From the NCBI GenBank assembly GCA_902729315.2, contig LR746274.1:5577037-5641036 (forward strand): a stretch of 64,000 nucleotides of DNA, written 5' to 3'. The notes under the pieces were generated by a model. That model ran no database searches and had not been told where the DNA came from. It worked only from the letters and a program-made list of their open reading frames with translations. Every line of letters begins with the position of its first letter. Position 1 is the first letter of the stretch. The position numbers and the translations under genes were made by a program. The DNA is from Spirodela intermedia (taxonomy: Eukaryota > Streptophyta > Magnoliopsida > Alismatales > Araceae). Below, piece by piece: positions 1 to 13,236 of the stretch.

Positions 1-92
1 CATCGAGCTACCCATGGTGACTTAGCTTCGGAGAAGAATACCCCAGACCTCCACCCGATAGTTATCTCACTCTACGACCTTCCCTCCTAAAT

Positions 93-400
93 TTATGAAA
101 CCCCGAGATGCTCGAATCTCAGAATGTGACCAATGGCCTCAAGGACACCGGCATAAGGTCACGAAGAACACCTCAGACCCAAAAAATGAAAATGCAAACA
201 GGAACAACACCACTCGAGGGAAAGACGGAAAGAGAAACATACAGATTTCCGAGACCCCAAGATGCTCGAATCTCAGAATGTGACCAAAGGCCTCAAGAAC
301 ACCGGTATAAGATCACGAAGGACACCCCAAACCCTAGAAATGAAAATGCACACAGGAGCCAACCCACCCGAGCGAAAGGCGTAGAGAGAAACATACAGAG
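93..400. repeat. 154-bp tandem duplication, two copies
   Basis: The block starting near 107 (gatgctcgaatctcagaatg) recurs near 261 at an offset of 154 bases. Both copies continue through similar text such as gtgaccaa-ggcctcaag and gaaaatgca-acaggagc, ending with a shared gagaaacatacag. Copies have diverged at scattered positions. Overlapping open frames here are short, differ between copies and match no family I know, so I treat them as chance. Confidence 0.8.
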
Positions 401-527
401 AGATAGAGATGTCACTGCTGTCCCGAGAGGGATGGCGGGAGGTATAGGAACCTCTGCGAGTGCTCCCGCTGCTGGTCATGGCGGGAGCCATCTCGTCGAC
501 GGAGGAGATGAGGGCGTGTGGGTCTGA

Positions 528-1936
528 GAGAGGAGATACTGGATAAGGTTAACGTGTGGAGAGAAGACCCGTAACGTTTCCCCCGGGCCCCACCCGCCTC
601 CCGTGGGATAGAGATATTGACCGTCGGATTGGTGGTCCTTCGGGAACCTTGTTTCTGACCGTCCAATCGTGGTGATCTCCATCCTATTTCGGGGTTTCGG
701 ATCAGATAAATCGAGTGGAGGGGGGACCGTTGGACCGCTCTCCAGTACCATGCCCCGCGGTTCACTGGAAAAACTTCATTTATCTTTTATTTAATGATTT
801 TTATAAATATGGGGGGAAAAACCCATTGGCCTTCATAAATTGCCCACCTCTAGGTATTTTATAATTTTTAATTTATTTATATTTTATTACTCCAAAAAAT
901 CAAAAAATGTGTTGTTTTTTTTAAAAAATGAAAAACTTTTATCTACCCTTTAGAATTCTTCTTGATTTAAATACTCTAGATTCATGATTTATTTATTTTT
1001 TTGTGACCGAATGAAATTGCTATATTTTAAATTAATTCGTGCAATGGGTGGCAAGAAGATACGAAAAAAATAAGAATTTTATAATTTTACCTTAATTTTT
1101 TTCTTAAAAATTCAAATTCAAAGAACAAGAGAAATATTTTATTCTCCAACATAGTCCTACATTTTTCTTACAATAGGTGAATATAATCATTTTGAAATAT
1201 TGCAACATGCGCTTGCCATGTGTTTTTAATTATCTGGTATTTTCTAGTTAACAAAAAATGGTAATTCATTTTTTTTCTTTGTAGAGTATTGAGCATTTCT
1301 GATATAGTGAATAATTCATCAACGCAAGATAACTAACGTAATCTTGTATGTTTCATCCTTGTGGTAATTATTCATTATTTCTTTGCATAGTCGAGAGATA
1401 TTTTGTCAATTATTTGAAAAACATTTTATCGATGAGAATTAAAAAAATGAAAAATAGTTTATTCCATAAGGTTGGCCTTTTAAGAAATGCTAATGGTGTG
1501 GGCAGATTTAAATAATAATATTACCTATGCGTTATTTGAAAAATTAATGTATTGGTTATATTCCAAGGGAATTACTTCATCATGTTGGCATTTTTATTTT
1601 TTAAAATACATTGTATTTACCATATTTTAATAATAAAATATTGAAATCAGAAAAATAATAATGAGTATTAAGGTAAAGTAAAACACATACTAATAAATTT
1701 GTTTGAAATTAAGACAAATCTATGGTATGATATCATAATTAGTCACTTTTCCCATTAATTATGACGTCATTAACACGTATTTTGATAAAGTAACAATTAA
1801 GCCATAACTTATACTCTTAAGATATATTATTAGAGAACTTGGTCCATGAGAAAAGAAAAATAAAAAAGTAGGAAATTCCAAAAACATGCTTGAAGGGCAA
1901 AGTGGCTCAATCTAGTGGTCTCAGGCCCAACACCCC

Positions 1937-1969
<33 letters not shown>

Positions 1970-2463
1970 ACTAACTGTAACAAACCGAGGGAGGAGTGAG
2001 GGGGAGTAGAGCAGAGGGAGCTGCCTACCCCAGTTCAAAGATCAGCATTCCAGAAGAGACAACGTGGCAGTCGCAATGGGCTTTCACACTTCGGGCCGAA
2101 CTTGTTCAAAGATCGGGCCTGGCTTCAATAACTAAGATGCAGTTGGACAGGGGTTGCCTTTATTTCTAAGATTATTTTCCAAGGCCCAAGCCCGGGAAAA
2201 ATAAACCGGACCGGGTCGGGCCTCAAAACTTACACAGTCCACATACAAACCGGGAAGGCCAGAAGAAAACAATGAATCCAGGTCAACTGCGCTCAACAAG
2301 AAGCATTCATTCTATCTTCTTCTTCCTCATCACATGGAACAGCCAATTTTTTTTTACCAAAATAGGAAGGTGGGCTGGTTAAAAAGAGAGACTAAAGGCT
2401 TAGTAATGTCCATAAAAGGAAAAAGTTGGAGGGGGGAGATCTTGGGGGAGGAGAGGGAGCCTC
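528..2463. other. Intergenic, AT-rich; no gene seen
   Basis: Roughly 780-1900 is strongly AT-rich with many stops in all frames. A (CT)n tract lies at about 1931-1970. Stretch 412-765 is GC-richer and holds short open frames on the minus strand, one starting at 491, that could be the first exon of a gene running off the left edge, but nothing in them is recognisable. 2150-2463 probably holds the 3' UTR of FATA; a minus-strand AATAAA lies at about 2158-2163. Confidence 0.5.
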
Positions 2464-5400
2464 TCACTTGGCCAGTCTCCTCCACTGGGTTCGGCCCCGG
2501 TTGATCTCCAGGCCACTGCCTGACAGCTTCAGGAAGTGGAGGAACTGGCAGCAGTCTTGTGGCAGTGGCAGCGGCGGTGGCGGCTTTCCATTTTTGGGTG
2601 AGTCAGAAGACTGGGGCCTGCGGATCAAGTCCAAGTCTCCGAATTCCAGACTGGTGAGGGAGTCAACGGCATCGTCATGCTGGCACTCCCGCCGATAGTC
2701 CAGAGTGATCGTCTGCAGCTCGTGGGTGTCAATAATCTCCTGCGGAATGCTCTGCCACGTGGGAGAAGAAACAAAAGTCAGAGCCGACATGGGGCCCACA
2801 TCAGTGTTGACCATGTGCAAATCTTTTGGTAGCTCCGAGCCTGTAATGGGTGTTGGCCAGGCCAAGACGGATTGTGTTCACTGGAAAGCAATTGTCTTTC
2901 CCAAAATGAGGCATTGAAAGACAACCGGAGAAGTCAAATGCTGAAAGAAGAGCATACAAGAGGACAAGAAAGTCAGCCACAAAAGTCAAAGATCGGCTCA
3001 CCTCAAGAACCCATCCGATGTATGTGACGTTGTTCACGTGCTGGTTCATGTCTAGATCAGCTCTCCTCGGCTAAGTATTTTCCGTTAATTTTTTAGGTTT
3101 CAGGGGGGAAAAAAAATACTTTCAGTACAATTCAACAAAGGCAGAGACCCTGGGTATTAACTATTATCTGATGGCTCACCACAAGGCCTAATCTTGAAGA
3201 CAGTGCAGGGTCTTCTAGTTTGGGAATTTTCTTCAGGCTGTCACTATCCTCTTCGGGAAATGCTAATCTGGGTCAAAGGAAAGCAGAGCCACAATTTTAA
3301 AAAAAAATTATACTTGCCAACCTATGGTTTCATAATAAATGCTATAAATGTGATTTAAATAATATATTATGATGTATTTCTGAGATATAACATGAAGTAG
3401 GTAGTGTGAAGAACTCAGGGCACCAAGGAAAAGAAAAAGGAAAAGAAAAAAAAACTGAGATGAAGAAGATAACCCTTACCGAGGAGTTCGGGGACAGAAA
3501 ATGAGATACTCTTCTCGCACGTCATCACTGACTCGCTGGAGTCTTCTGGTGTCCTGGTTCATCATCACCCATTTACTGAAATGAAGAACATAAGCTACTA
3601 TTGATACAAAGTTACTAAATATGTACCGATAAGAATAGAAATAAGAACCAAAAAAAGTAGTACTTTGGGACAGTGAACAAGGAGCATGTATGGCAAAGAA
3701 ATGCACTTCAAACAGAAAGATGTGATGGAAGTAGATGAAATGAGCAAAAATCGTTAGGGAGATGAAGAAAAAAAAGAAGAATATGAGTTAACCTCAACAA
3801 CATCCGTAGGAGAAAGATCGGCAAGGCTGCCTGCTGTGTGATGCAGTCAAACCTTTGAGATAGCGTTGAAGACACATTGTTGAATGTATACATACAAAAG
3901 TAATGACATTGAATGGGGAGATACGACCTATCTCTGGGCGACATTTGTTAAGATTCCTTTGATGTTGATACGTTTTTAACTTGATCAAATTGCTGATAAT
4001 CTTGCAGACGGTGATGATGATATTGCTTGAATTCAGAAAATTAGACAAATTTACTTTGATGATTGTAGTTTTCTTCTCATATTTCATCATTACGTGTAAA
4101 CCATGATCAAGATGCTAAAATGTTCCTAAAGCTTATAGCTCGAAGAGGCAAGTGACTGATGCACTGCCAGTTAGATGTAATTCACGACAGCTCAAGGAGG
4201 CATTAACTATAAATAAATAAAACTTAAATAATGAAGGAGAAAAAAACGGACGATGAATAAGCAAGATTAGCTAATAACTTTTTGAAGTATCCATGCTTCA
4301 CAATCTGAGGGGTTCACCTGTTCTATAGTTTTGTAGATGCCATCGCTCAAAAGTATTTCCTTTCACAATGGGTTTTCACTAGTAAAACTATAAGATTTAT
4401 AAGCCCAAAAAGAATATCAATAGAAGATGTGATGAACGCATATTCAATGTTTCTTAATATCACAAATCAAACCACTCCTTTTCTATGCTCCCTTTCCAAA
4501 TGGAAAAACATAGGACAAACCTGGTGGCTCTTCCAATAACTTCACCAGTAGAATAATCCTTGATGATCCAGTCACGTCTGGTACCAATCTTTCCCTCCTC
4601 CTGGCACCATGTTTCTATTTCAACAACATCACCCCTAACAAAAAGACATGGTAAGCCCATAGAGCCAAAGCAGGAAGAATTGAAGATCATATGCAGTTCG
4701 GCAACTTACCAAGCGGGGTACTTGTAAATTTCTATGTGCATGCGAGCAGTAACCCATATGAGACGCAACAGCCTCATGGTAGTAGTCGTGGCAAATCCAT
4801 CTGTCGAAAAGCCGACACTCTGGGCATGATTGCATCCAACTTCCTACAGTATTCCGATGCTTATCGTTAATTAAACCAGACTAGTGGTCAAATAAAAAGA
4901 AAACAGTTCCTCAACAGTGTAAACATCACAGAACAGGAAAGAAGACATCCATTCTCAAAATATATCATTCGTTGGATAATGAGAACTACTGACGATCGAA
5001 ATATCACTCTCGCAATCAACATAAAAGCCTTTTAATAGCATGGGGAGACATGGTCACTAAAAATCTAAAGAATGAAACACTTCCTTGAGCTACAGTTGCA
5101 TGTAAGGGCCGACCTATGCAATTCCATGCAGAATATCTGTTCAAGGAGAGGCTGATTATCAGAAGAAATTCTGGACATGAACGAAAGAGTGCTGTTCCTG
5201 AAAAGATTATATCGGGGATCTTTTCTTTTGCTCAAATATAGAAACCTGTCAGCTAAAAATCCACGGATACGACATCACAGGTACACAATGAAAGTATAAG
5301 TAATTGTAACCACTGCCCAGATAATATACGGCAGCAATTTTAGGCAGATCCATTTTAAAGAAACTAGCCATCAGAGACCAGTTTACAGCCTACATTCAGC

Positions 5401-5922
5401 CCTAAATTTACATACTCAGCTGCACCAACGAGTGAAGCGCCGTTCCAGAAGCTGCATTTACATTCGAACTGCAACTCCATGGGAAAGCCAAGTGGGAATA
5501 ACCCCCAAGTAAATTATAAACACCAATGACCAAAGAAAGGTCCAGAGAAACCAAAATCGCTGTGCATGATGACTTCCTGGAGTTGAGACCTGCAGAAGGT
5601 TGGCGATGGTCTCAACAGTGGCGGTCTTGTTGACGCCCACTTCATAGCACCGCACGATAAAGCTCTCCTTGTAAGACAAGCCGTCGGGTTCAAGCTTCCC
5701 AAGCCTCAGTCTCTGCGCCAGCGTCTCCTCCGGGGCGGCGGCGGCGGCGGCGGTCGCAGACTCCGCGGTGGCGCTCCTCTGCAACTCCACCGAAGCATGC
5801 TGCGGGGGAAGACACGCCACCGGGAACCTCCGCCCGAGGAGCGTGTGACCCGCCGGCAGCAGGCGGCGCTGTGGTGGAGGTCCCACGGCGAGGGAGCGGG
5901 TCGGAGCTGCCGATCTTAACAT
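2464..5922 (-). CDS. FATA: Oleoyl-ACP thioesterase, plastid (FATA type)
   Basis: Hydrolyses oleoyl-ACP in the plastid stroma, ending fatty-acid synthesis and releasing 18:1 for export. Exons on the minus strand: 5922-5590, 4843-4710, 4634-4521, 3575-3480, 3267-3180, 3070-3002, 2751-2464; total 1122 nt, 373 aa, all GT-AG. The Ala/Ser/Arg-rich first ~55 residues look like a transit peptide. Family blocks include SYKESFIVRCYEVG and NKTATVETIANLLQ (exon 1), VGCNHAQSVGFSTDGFATT (exon 2) and DMNQHVNNVTYIGWVLE (exon 6). The catalytic Asn and His sit in NQHVNN, and the catalytic Cys in YRRECQHDD of the last exon. FATA rather than FATB is chosen from these blocks and from the absence of FATB's N-terminal hydrophobic segment. 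The start at 5922 is the first ATG of the open first exon. The gene is divergent from the unknown-function gene at 6467. Confidence 0.93.
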
Positions 5923-6466
5923 TCCGCCGCCGCCTCGAGATCTACGCCCCTTTCACCTCCTTCACCTTCTCTCTCCTCAGCTCTGGTCTGCTCGTTATCT
6001 GCATTCCTCTTCTTCTTCTTCTTCCTATTCTCTCCCGACACGAGACACAACAGAATAACAATAGCATTATTTAATTAAAAATTATTATTTTAAAATAAAA
6101 ATGATTCAATTATGTCCTCAATTTTGGCCCTGGTTAAAATATATATTACTGTAATTTACAGTTTTAAGCTTCTTTTAGGGCCGTTTTCTAACGACTTTTG
6201 AGAGTCATTGGTCCCTGTGGCGCCACGACCCAAAGGTGAGGGTATTATCGTCATAAAGGTTTTACTGAGCCTTGATTTCGTTACACGTACCCTCTGCGTT
6301 ACCGGGGAGGGGAGTTGGATAGCCCTTGTTTGGTAGTTAAACCTTATGGTGTTCCACGCTTCAGTCCAGTGTGTAGAGTGAGAGAGAGAGAGAGAGGAGA
6401 GAGAAAAAGGAGAGAGAAAGAGAGAGAGAGAGGGAGGGGGAGAGAGAGAGAGGAGTTTCCCCGACG
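5923..6466. promoter_or_regulatory. Divergent promoter between FATA and the 6467 gene
   Basis: Only 544 bases separate two start codons on opposite strands, so both promoters and leaders must fit here. The middle (6060-6180) is AT-rich. A GA-rich tract at about 6378-6452 lies on the sense strand of the right-hand gene and ends 15 bases before its ATG, inside its presumed 5' leader. The FATA side is pyrimidine-rich on the plus strand (5940-6045). No convincing TATA box was identified. Confidence 0.55.
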
Positions 6467-9400
6467 ATGCTCCCGCGTTCTTCCGGGGCTCTGCTCTCGT
6501 CCCCCGCCTCCCGCTGTCTCATTTTCCTCAATTCCTCTGATCGGAGCCACCCCTCAGCCCGGCGCCGCTGGTCAGCTCCCGCTTGCCCGCCCTGTACATG
6601 GACTCGTCTTGCCGGGGGATCTCGGACATCCCCGCGGTCTCACGTGTCGGTGAGGGTCCGTTGCTACGCGGCAGGGTCTCCTGCGGAAGCCGGGACGACA
6701 GTGAAGCGGGAATCCTCGGAAACGGAGGGAACTGCGCTCGAAGTCGAATCTGGTGTGGATGCAGAACGGGACGGCGCGGAGATCAGCGTAGGAATCGGAA
6801 GCCCTAGTTTACCGGTGCAGCTACGATCGTTCAAGATGAGTCACGGTGACCAGGCATTCTTCGTCTTGGCCTTTATCGCATGCACGGTGCGAACTCTTGT
6901 CTTGTTTCTAGTGACGCGTTTTCTATTTTCTTTTGCTATTCAGTTTTTCTGTTGCTCTTGGATGAACTAATTTAGATTGTCCTGATTCGCATCTCTGATT
7001 GATTTATCCTCCAGATTGTGAATCATTCCTCGATCTTAGGGATCTATCAGGTTATACTCAGAATGAAATTTCGGGGTTTTCGCTGATGAGACGTGTCCTT
7101 TTGAATTTTGCAGACTTCCGTCGCATTTACCAGTCTGGTGATTGCAGCTATTCCTACACTTTGTGTAAGTTACTGAAGCTTCATTTCCTTGATAGAAGGT
7201 GAAAGTTTCATGACATAAGGCCATTTTGCTTTTTATCTAAAGTTAAGATAAAACTATGTGTAGACACTGTTCCATGTGCATCAGCAAACTACTTGATTGC
7301 TTGCAAAAACTTTCCTTGCAGTGAGGTCTTTTATATCTTACATCGTACTCCAGAATGAATTTCAATCTCTTTTTTGGTTTAGCTTTTCTAAAAGATTTAA
7401 TACCCCGACACAATTATTTTTTTGATCATTTATTCTTTATTTTTTTATTTCACGAGTTTAGATCATAAAATAATAAGGTACTGCTGATCTGATTAGACCT
7501 TATGGACACTTCTCTTCGCAAATTTTTATTAGACGGATTGCTGACACCACCATATAGGGAGTTATGGTTCGGCAGACATCTGGCAGAAACTTCAGCATTC
7601 GTGCTCTCCTCACCGCAGTGGTTAATGCGAACAATGTTAATGTGGTGCTTCATCGAATCCACTATTCAAAATGAATTTCTAATGTTCATTACGTGCATTA
7701 GTTGGCCCGTACTGAGATAATGCGTATCCCTTCTACACATTGTGATCGAAAATCACCCTGTAAACGTGAGTGGCTTTCTGTAGTTAGCATGCCATTATTT
7801 GATATCATTCTGGATGGGATGATTGAGCTGTGTCTTCTGTGTACTTTATTTATGAGTTTTGCTGTGACGAATACATTTGTTTCAGGAAACTTGGATTTAG
7901 TTATCTGGATGCATCTTTGAGTTTTTCTTGGTTGTCTTTAACGACCAACATGAATAGATATCCTTTTTCCTTGTATTAGTCTTGGCTTAACCTGTGATGA
8001 GAAATTGCCATCTCACATGGGCTTTTTGATACTCTGTGGTGGCTGACCTATCAATGCTTCTGTTTATTGTTTAATTTTAATAATTACATCTGTGAATTGT
8101 AGCTTGCCTTAAAACTAAAGAGCTAAACTTATATTTAGAGCCATTTAATGTCTGAAAAAATTAATGGAACAAACTAATTTGGGGGACTCTCTTGTCATCC
8201 TTTTTTCCTTCAAGAAAGATTTTGAGCTATCCATAGCTGTTCATATGTTCCTCCGGCCAAAGCAGTTTCCAGAATAATAATTTACTGGTCTGGAGTTCAG
8301 CATGTAACTTTTTTTTTAACCATATTTCACCTCTTATTGACAATTATCATTTTTCTGTCAGTATACTAAGGTTTCTAAAAGACTTGAGATCCTAAAAATT
8401 TCACAGTAAGGAAACGGATTTCATAGTCTTGTTATTGCTAATTATTTTATGAAACTACTTAATGTTTCCCCTAATTGAGGTGATTTTTTAATTTATCAGC
8501 TTGTGGCTGTAAAGTACTCTCTTTTGGATTACTTTTCTCTCGCTAGCCAACTTCTGGTATACCTGAATTTAATTCTAATCATTCGCCCTTACTTCACCAG
8601 GCAATAAAGAGAGCTGCAATATCTCTTGCAAAATTAGCCGATACTGCACGGGTGGAGCTTCCTAGTACCATGGCTGCAATTAGACTCTCTGGCATGGAGA
8701 TCAGTGATCTTACTCTAGAACTGAGTGATTTAAGGTGACAAAGCAAGTGCTAATACTTTAACGAAAATTATTGTTCTTCATCCAGTGTGCAGTGTAGAAG
8801 CGGTGACCCTACAATATTTGGAGATCAGTGAAACCATGCAAAAGGGGTTTTACTTCTTGAGTTCCAACTGCAATGTCCTATGTCGTTATGCTGCTGATTT
8901 TTGGTCAACATACTGAAATAGTTTCTTGATTCTCTGGTGGCTACAACTAAAAGTTGTTTTTGACTCCATTGTTGAATTTTCAGTTATTATCCTACATCTA
9001 GCAGTGTTCAGCTTGGTTAAACTCTCTGTTTTTATTTTATTTCTTAACTGAAGAGTTTGATGCACTCCCTTTGCCTATTACCAATGTCATAAAAATTTTC
9101 GGGTATTTTCGACTCCGATAAACTCAGAATTTCAGCTAGTCCAGCGCTAACTCTTCGATATATTTCTTCCTTCACCTTATCTTTTCTGTGTCCCCAATCA
9201 AGAACTCCATAATCTTGTTCCTTGCTGATAATACAACTATTTATCTATATTTTTTACAGCCCTAGGTTGTTCTATTTTTCATTGTCAACAGTTATCATTT
9301 CCATTGAAATTGTTTTGCTTATTTCTCAAAAATATCACTTTGCAAGATTGAAGGTTTGTGTATTCTCAAGGTTAGGTTATTGACTAATTTCTCATCATTA

Positions 9401-10276
9401 ATTTATTTCCTCATGAATCAATATTATCTTCATTTAGTCGTTGCCTTTCAACAAGATTGTAGTTTTTAGCATTCTACATATTATCATTGCAATTAGATGG
9501 ACGTTTTGGGGAGATTTGTAACATTATTTTTCTTCTCAAGGGATTTCATTAATGCCAAATAGAACGTATGAGTTATGTTTTGATTCGGCCCAGCTACTAT
9601 ACTAGCCATCTAATTAAATAATATCCCTTCTCAATTGTGTATACCCATCCCAACCATATATCTCTGGCGTGCTAGGCAAGCTGAACCACACTGCCCTTTG
9701 CAAGATCCAAAATGCTTCCCGCCTTTAATGGAGAAATCTATTATCTGATGAAGAGGCTGTTTTCAATCTATAAAAGGCTCTTCATTTTTCCCAGAGAGAT
9801 GATTCACCGACATGATATTGCCTTCTCAACCTAGGTCGTCTAGGGGCCCTAGAACATCATCAAATTGATTGACCGAAACAATTTTGGATTGTCAGCCCTG
9901 GTCAACAGTCAACTTGACTTTTTAGAATCCAAGTGCATAGTCGTGGGGCAGAAAGAGGGTTTGTAGAAAATCTCTTAGAGATTAATTAATTGGTGGGAAT
10001 TTAACTTTTTTCTTGTTCTCAAATTAGAAATCGTTCCCTTTGAGTGGAAGGAACTGGGTCCAATTGAGTGATCCGTGATCCTTTTCCCATTGCCCAGATC
10101 TGGAAAGATCTCTCTGTTGTGGAAAATAGAGATTGACTATACCACTGATAGTCAACGAAAATAAACCAACTGTTAGATCAAGAGAATGCTACCAAACTTG
10201 CCAAAACTCACAGTAGAATCCAAAAGATTCTGTGTTAAAAATCTTGAGAAAACAATTTTTGAAAGTTCCATAAGTG

Positions 10277-10329
<53 letters not shown>

Positions 10330-10755
10330 TCTTACTAAATTATTTAGTGGAGGTGTCATACATACAATTTTTGAGCCATGTTTCTTATGCAACCAAAACT
10401 TGTGCAATCCAGCCAGGAGATTGCCGATGGCGTCAACAAATCAGCTCAAGCGGTGCAAGCAGCAGAAGCTGGAATCCGAAAGATTGGTCATTTAGCTCGG
10501 CATCAAACCATGAGTATGCGTTCAAAACCCTTACGATCTTCGTCTTTTTCTCCTCCTCAGGCATGTTCATTGCATCCCCCCATGCTGGATCTTGCAGCCA
10601 TAATTCAAGAACGGGCCAGCCTGCCCGACATCTCTCTTCAGCCCATGGTTGAAGGAGCCGCGAAGAATACTTCCCATGCCATTAAGCAGGTGAGGAAGAC
10701 CTTCTTGAACATCATTTCTAGAGGTGAAGATATCTCAGATAGAGTGGATGACTGA
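6467..10755 (+). CDS. Plastid-targeted membrane protein, unknown function (DUF948-like)
   Basis: Exons 6467-6886, 7114-7164, 8601-8734, 10413-10513, 10598-10755; total 864 nt, 287 aa. The first ~75 residues are rich in Ser, Arg and Pro and look like a plastid transit peptide. A hydrophobic segment then spans the exon 1/2 junction: QAFFVLAFIACT followed by TSVAFTSLVIAAIPTLC. The rest is an amphipathic helix-rich region (AIKRAAISLAKLADTAR, EIADGVNKSAQAVQAAEAG) resembling the bacterial DUF948 pattern of one membrane helix plus a long coiled region. The C-terminus is SRGEDISDRVDD. I recognise a conserved plant protein of this kind but know no assigned function, and the DUF948 link is from memory of the architecture. 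A (CT)n tract (10281-10323) lies in intron 3, about 90 bases before exon 4. Exon phases join cleanly, which supports the model. Confidence 0.75.
10281..10323. repeat. Perfect (CT)n tract in intron 3 of the 6467 gene
   Basis: About 21 CT units on the sense strand, 90 bases upstream of the exon 4 acceptor. Confidence 0.95.
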
Positions 10756-11494
10756 CCGAAGGTAAGTACAATCATTTATTTTTCCCCAATTTTGGGTGTA
10801 AATTCTCCATCACTGGCATGCGTTTATAGCCCTCTTTAAGAGTTAGATGGAGAAATACTTGATAGTTTTTTTTTTTTTTTGATGTGGATTATTAGTCTCA
10901 ATAGAAATTGATCGATTTCTTGTCACCGATCATATGCTTTGGATAAGATTTTGGGCCACGTGTTGATCATTTTATTTTAGTTTATTTTATTTATATGTGG
11001 ATTACCGTTGTTTAATGAAAAAATATTTAGGGAATATATCTCTAGAACTTAGGGATACTTACTTGGATTTAACTCCCCATAAACCACTTGAATTGTCGGA
11101 TATAGCCATTTGCTTTTCATTTTTCGGGCCTTTAATTCTCCTCTTGATAGCTAATTTTGAGTAATTGCGAGGATTATTCGCCTAATATTATTTTTTAAAA
11201 TAATTATATTTACATTTTAAAGATATGAATCATTGTTATTTTTTTTTCTTAAACATGATAATATATCACTGCAAAATGTCTATTGAAGGATTTTTTTATT
11301 CTTAAAGCATATTTATTAAAAAAAAAGGAATTTTTTCCGTGGTTCCCCAAAGCCTTATTTTGCACAAAATTTAGGTAGGTATATATTAATTGTTGTTAAA
11401 ATATTAAAAATGACTTTTAAAATAATAATCCAATTTTTTAAAACATGTCTCGTAAATTCTATTGGTCCCTCCTTACAATTTGCTTAAGTTTGTC

Positions 11495-11528
<34 letters not shown>

Positions 11529-11695
11529 AAATAGGTGATAGAAAGGGTGGCCCTTTTAAGGCTGAGCTCCATCTTAGCACTGACTGCGGTCGTTAGCATC
11601 CCCGTTCTGCCCCTACCAGAGGCTTGCCGTTCAAGGCGCAGGTAGGGTCAAAGCCTGCCTAGCCATGATGATGAACACATGTCGCCATTAGAGGC

Positions 11696-11739
<44 letters not shown>

Positions 11740-13236
11740 GAGAGAGAAAAGATAGAAGAATGGAGTAGGAATCATGGCATGTGGATACGAAATATGAGGC
11801 CAGCGTGGGTCTTCTGCTCCTCTCTCTATGATTTCCCCCGCAATCTAGGCTCTAAGGTCATGAGAGAGAGACAGAGAGGATAGAAGAATGGAGTGAGAAT
11901 CAGGGCATGTGGGTACGAAATATGAGGCCAGCGTGGGTCTTCTGCTCCTATCTCTATGATTCTCCCCGCAATCTATGCTCTAAGATCAAGAGAGAGAGAG
12001 AGAGACGGTCATAGGAAGCCGCCGTTTGGAAAAATCCGGAAGCGAGAATCCCGAATCCGCCGTCTCCGGCCGATAAATTTCCCTTTTGTGGAAAAATCTT
12101 CGAAGGACACGTTTCCCAAAATACCCTCAACCTTATCTAATTAAACTGTTTCGTGCCGTACGCCTCTGGTTGATTCCCTAAATACCCCTATGTTTTTAAA
12201 CCGTAGATGATGCCAGCTGGTCCAGTTTCTTGCCGTAATGGACCACTTTCCGTCAGCTGTAACTTATTGGTGCCAATTTAGGAAATTTTCCGATACCCTT
12301 AAGTCAACGTCACCCCACCTTGTCGGCGGCGTGTCTTCGGCTGGTGGCCCACGCGCTCTGAAAGGTGTGGGGAAGGGGGTCAACCGTTAACCCTAAGGTT
12401 TACGATTATTACATCATGTCCTCTCACCGACCACGCACGACTGGGTGGGGGCCCACGATTGGGGTTCCGTTATTTACGGGTGTGCCACTCCGCACGTCGT
12501 GATTATTTAATTGGACTAAAATACCCTCCATTGAAAGTGTATTGCAACTGTATCCCTGGTTTCATCTCTCTGACGAGAAGGCGGTCAGAGGGGCGCGACG
12601 GGAAGAAATGGCGGCGGGAAGCTGAAGTTTTGGGGTGGACCAGAAGTTAAGGATTCTCTCTCATCGCCGGAGCCGCCGTCGAGGGGCTTAACGTTGGCGG
12701 GAGCCGCCCCCGGGGGACCCACAAGAACCCCCGGGAGCCCCGAGTAGGCATCCCCGCCCATTGCCGTCGCCTCGACTGCTTTACTCTCTCTCTCTCTCTG
12801 TGATCCATAGCTGGCCGGAAGTCAGAGGCACGGGTCTGCCGACTCTGTGTGCTCGCTCACAGTGTCTCCGTCTCAACCCATTGCTTCACTTTTTCATTAT
12901 ATCCCTGGGACGTTTGTGGGTTTGGTATCTTAGATTTTCGGAGGCAGAAAAGGGGAGGAAAGAACCAGCGGTGAAGGCCGGTGGCACAAGCCAAGCCCTC
13001 TGGTCTCCTCGTTCCTCTCTCTCTCTCTCTCTCTCTCGATTGCTTCTAGTGGGTTTGTTGGTCGCTTTCTAGCTCTTCGCCCCGGCGAGCTCCGAGAACG
13101 AAGGTTGTCAGTCTTTAATTGGTGGCATTTATTGTGCCATTCACATCTTACGTTACATCGATTACCCCTCCCCCCTCGTTTTCTCCTTCCCTATGAACGG
13201 AGCGCCGCCGCTTCTGAGGGTCTCTCTCTCTCCCTG
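10756..13236. other. Intergenic and probable 5' leader of the DUF707 gene
   Basis: 10760-11500 is AT-rich with no gene. 11505-11528 is (CT)n and 11700-11747 is (GA)n. 11751-11990 is a tandem duplication (separate entry). 12150-12460 looks like promoter sequence. 12460-13236 is GC-richer with several CT tracts and short unrecognised open frames, and probably holds the promoter and 5' leader of the gene that starts at 13237. Confidence 0.5.
11751..11990. repeat. 128-bp tandem duplication flanked by GA tracts
   Basis: The text gatagaagaatggagt at 11751 recurs at 11879, an offset of 128 bases. It is followed in both copies by a near-identical block containing gaaatatgaggccagcgtgg, and each copy ends in agagag repeats. 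A handful of substitutions separate the copies. GA tracts before, between and after the units suggest that unequal pairing at the microsatellite produced the duplication. Confidence 0.85.

Noticed and set aside
108-527. 139-codon ORF at the left end
   Set aside because: It runs through the 154-bp tandem duplication, and the second unit merely repeats the first (MLESQNVTN / ARISECDQ in shifted frames). No homology.
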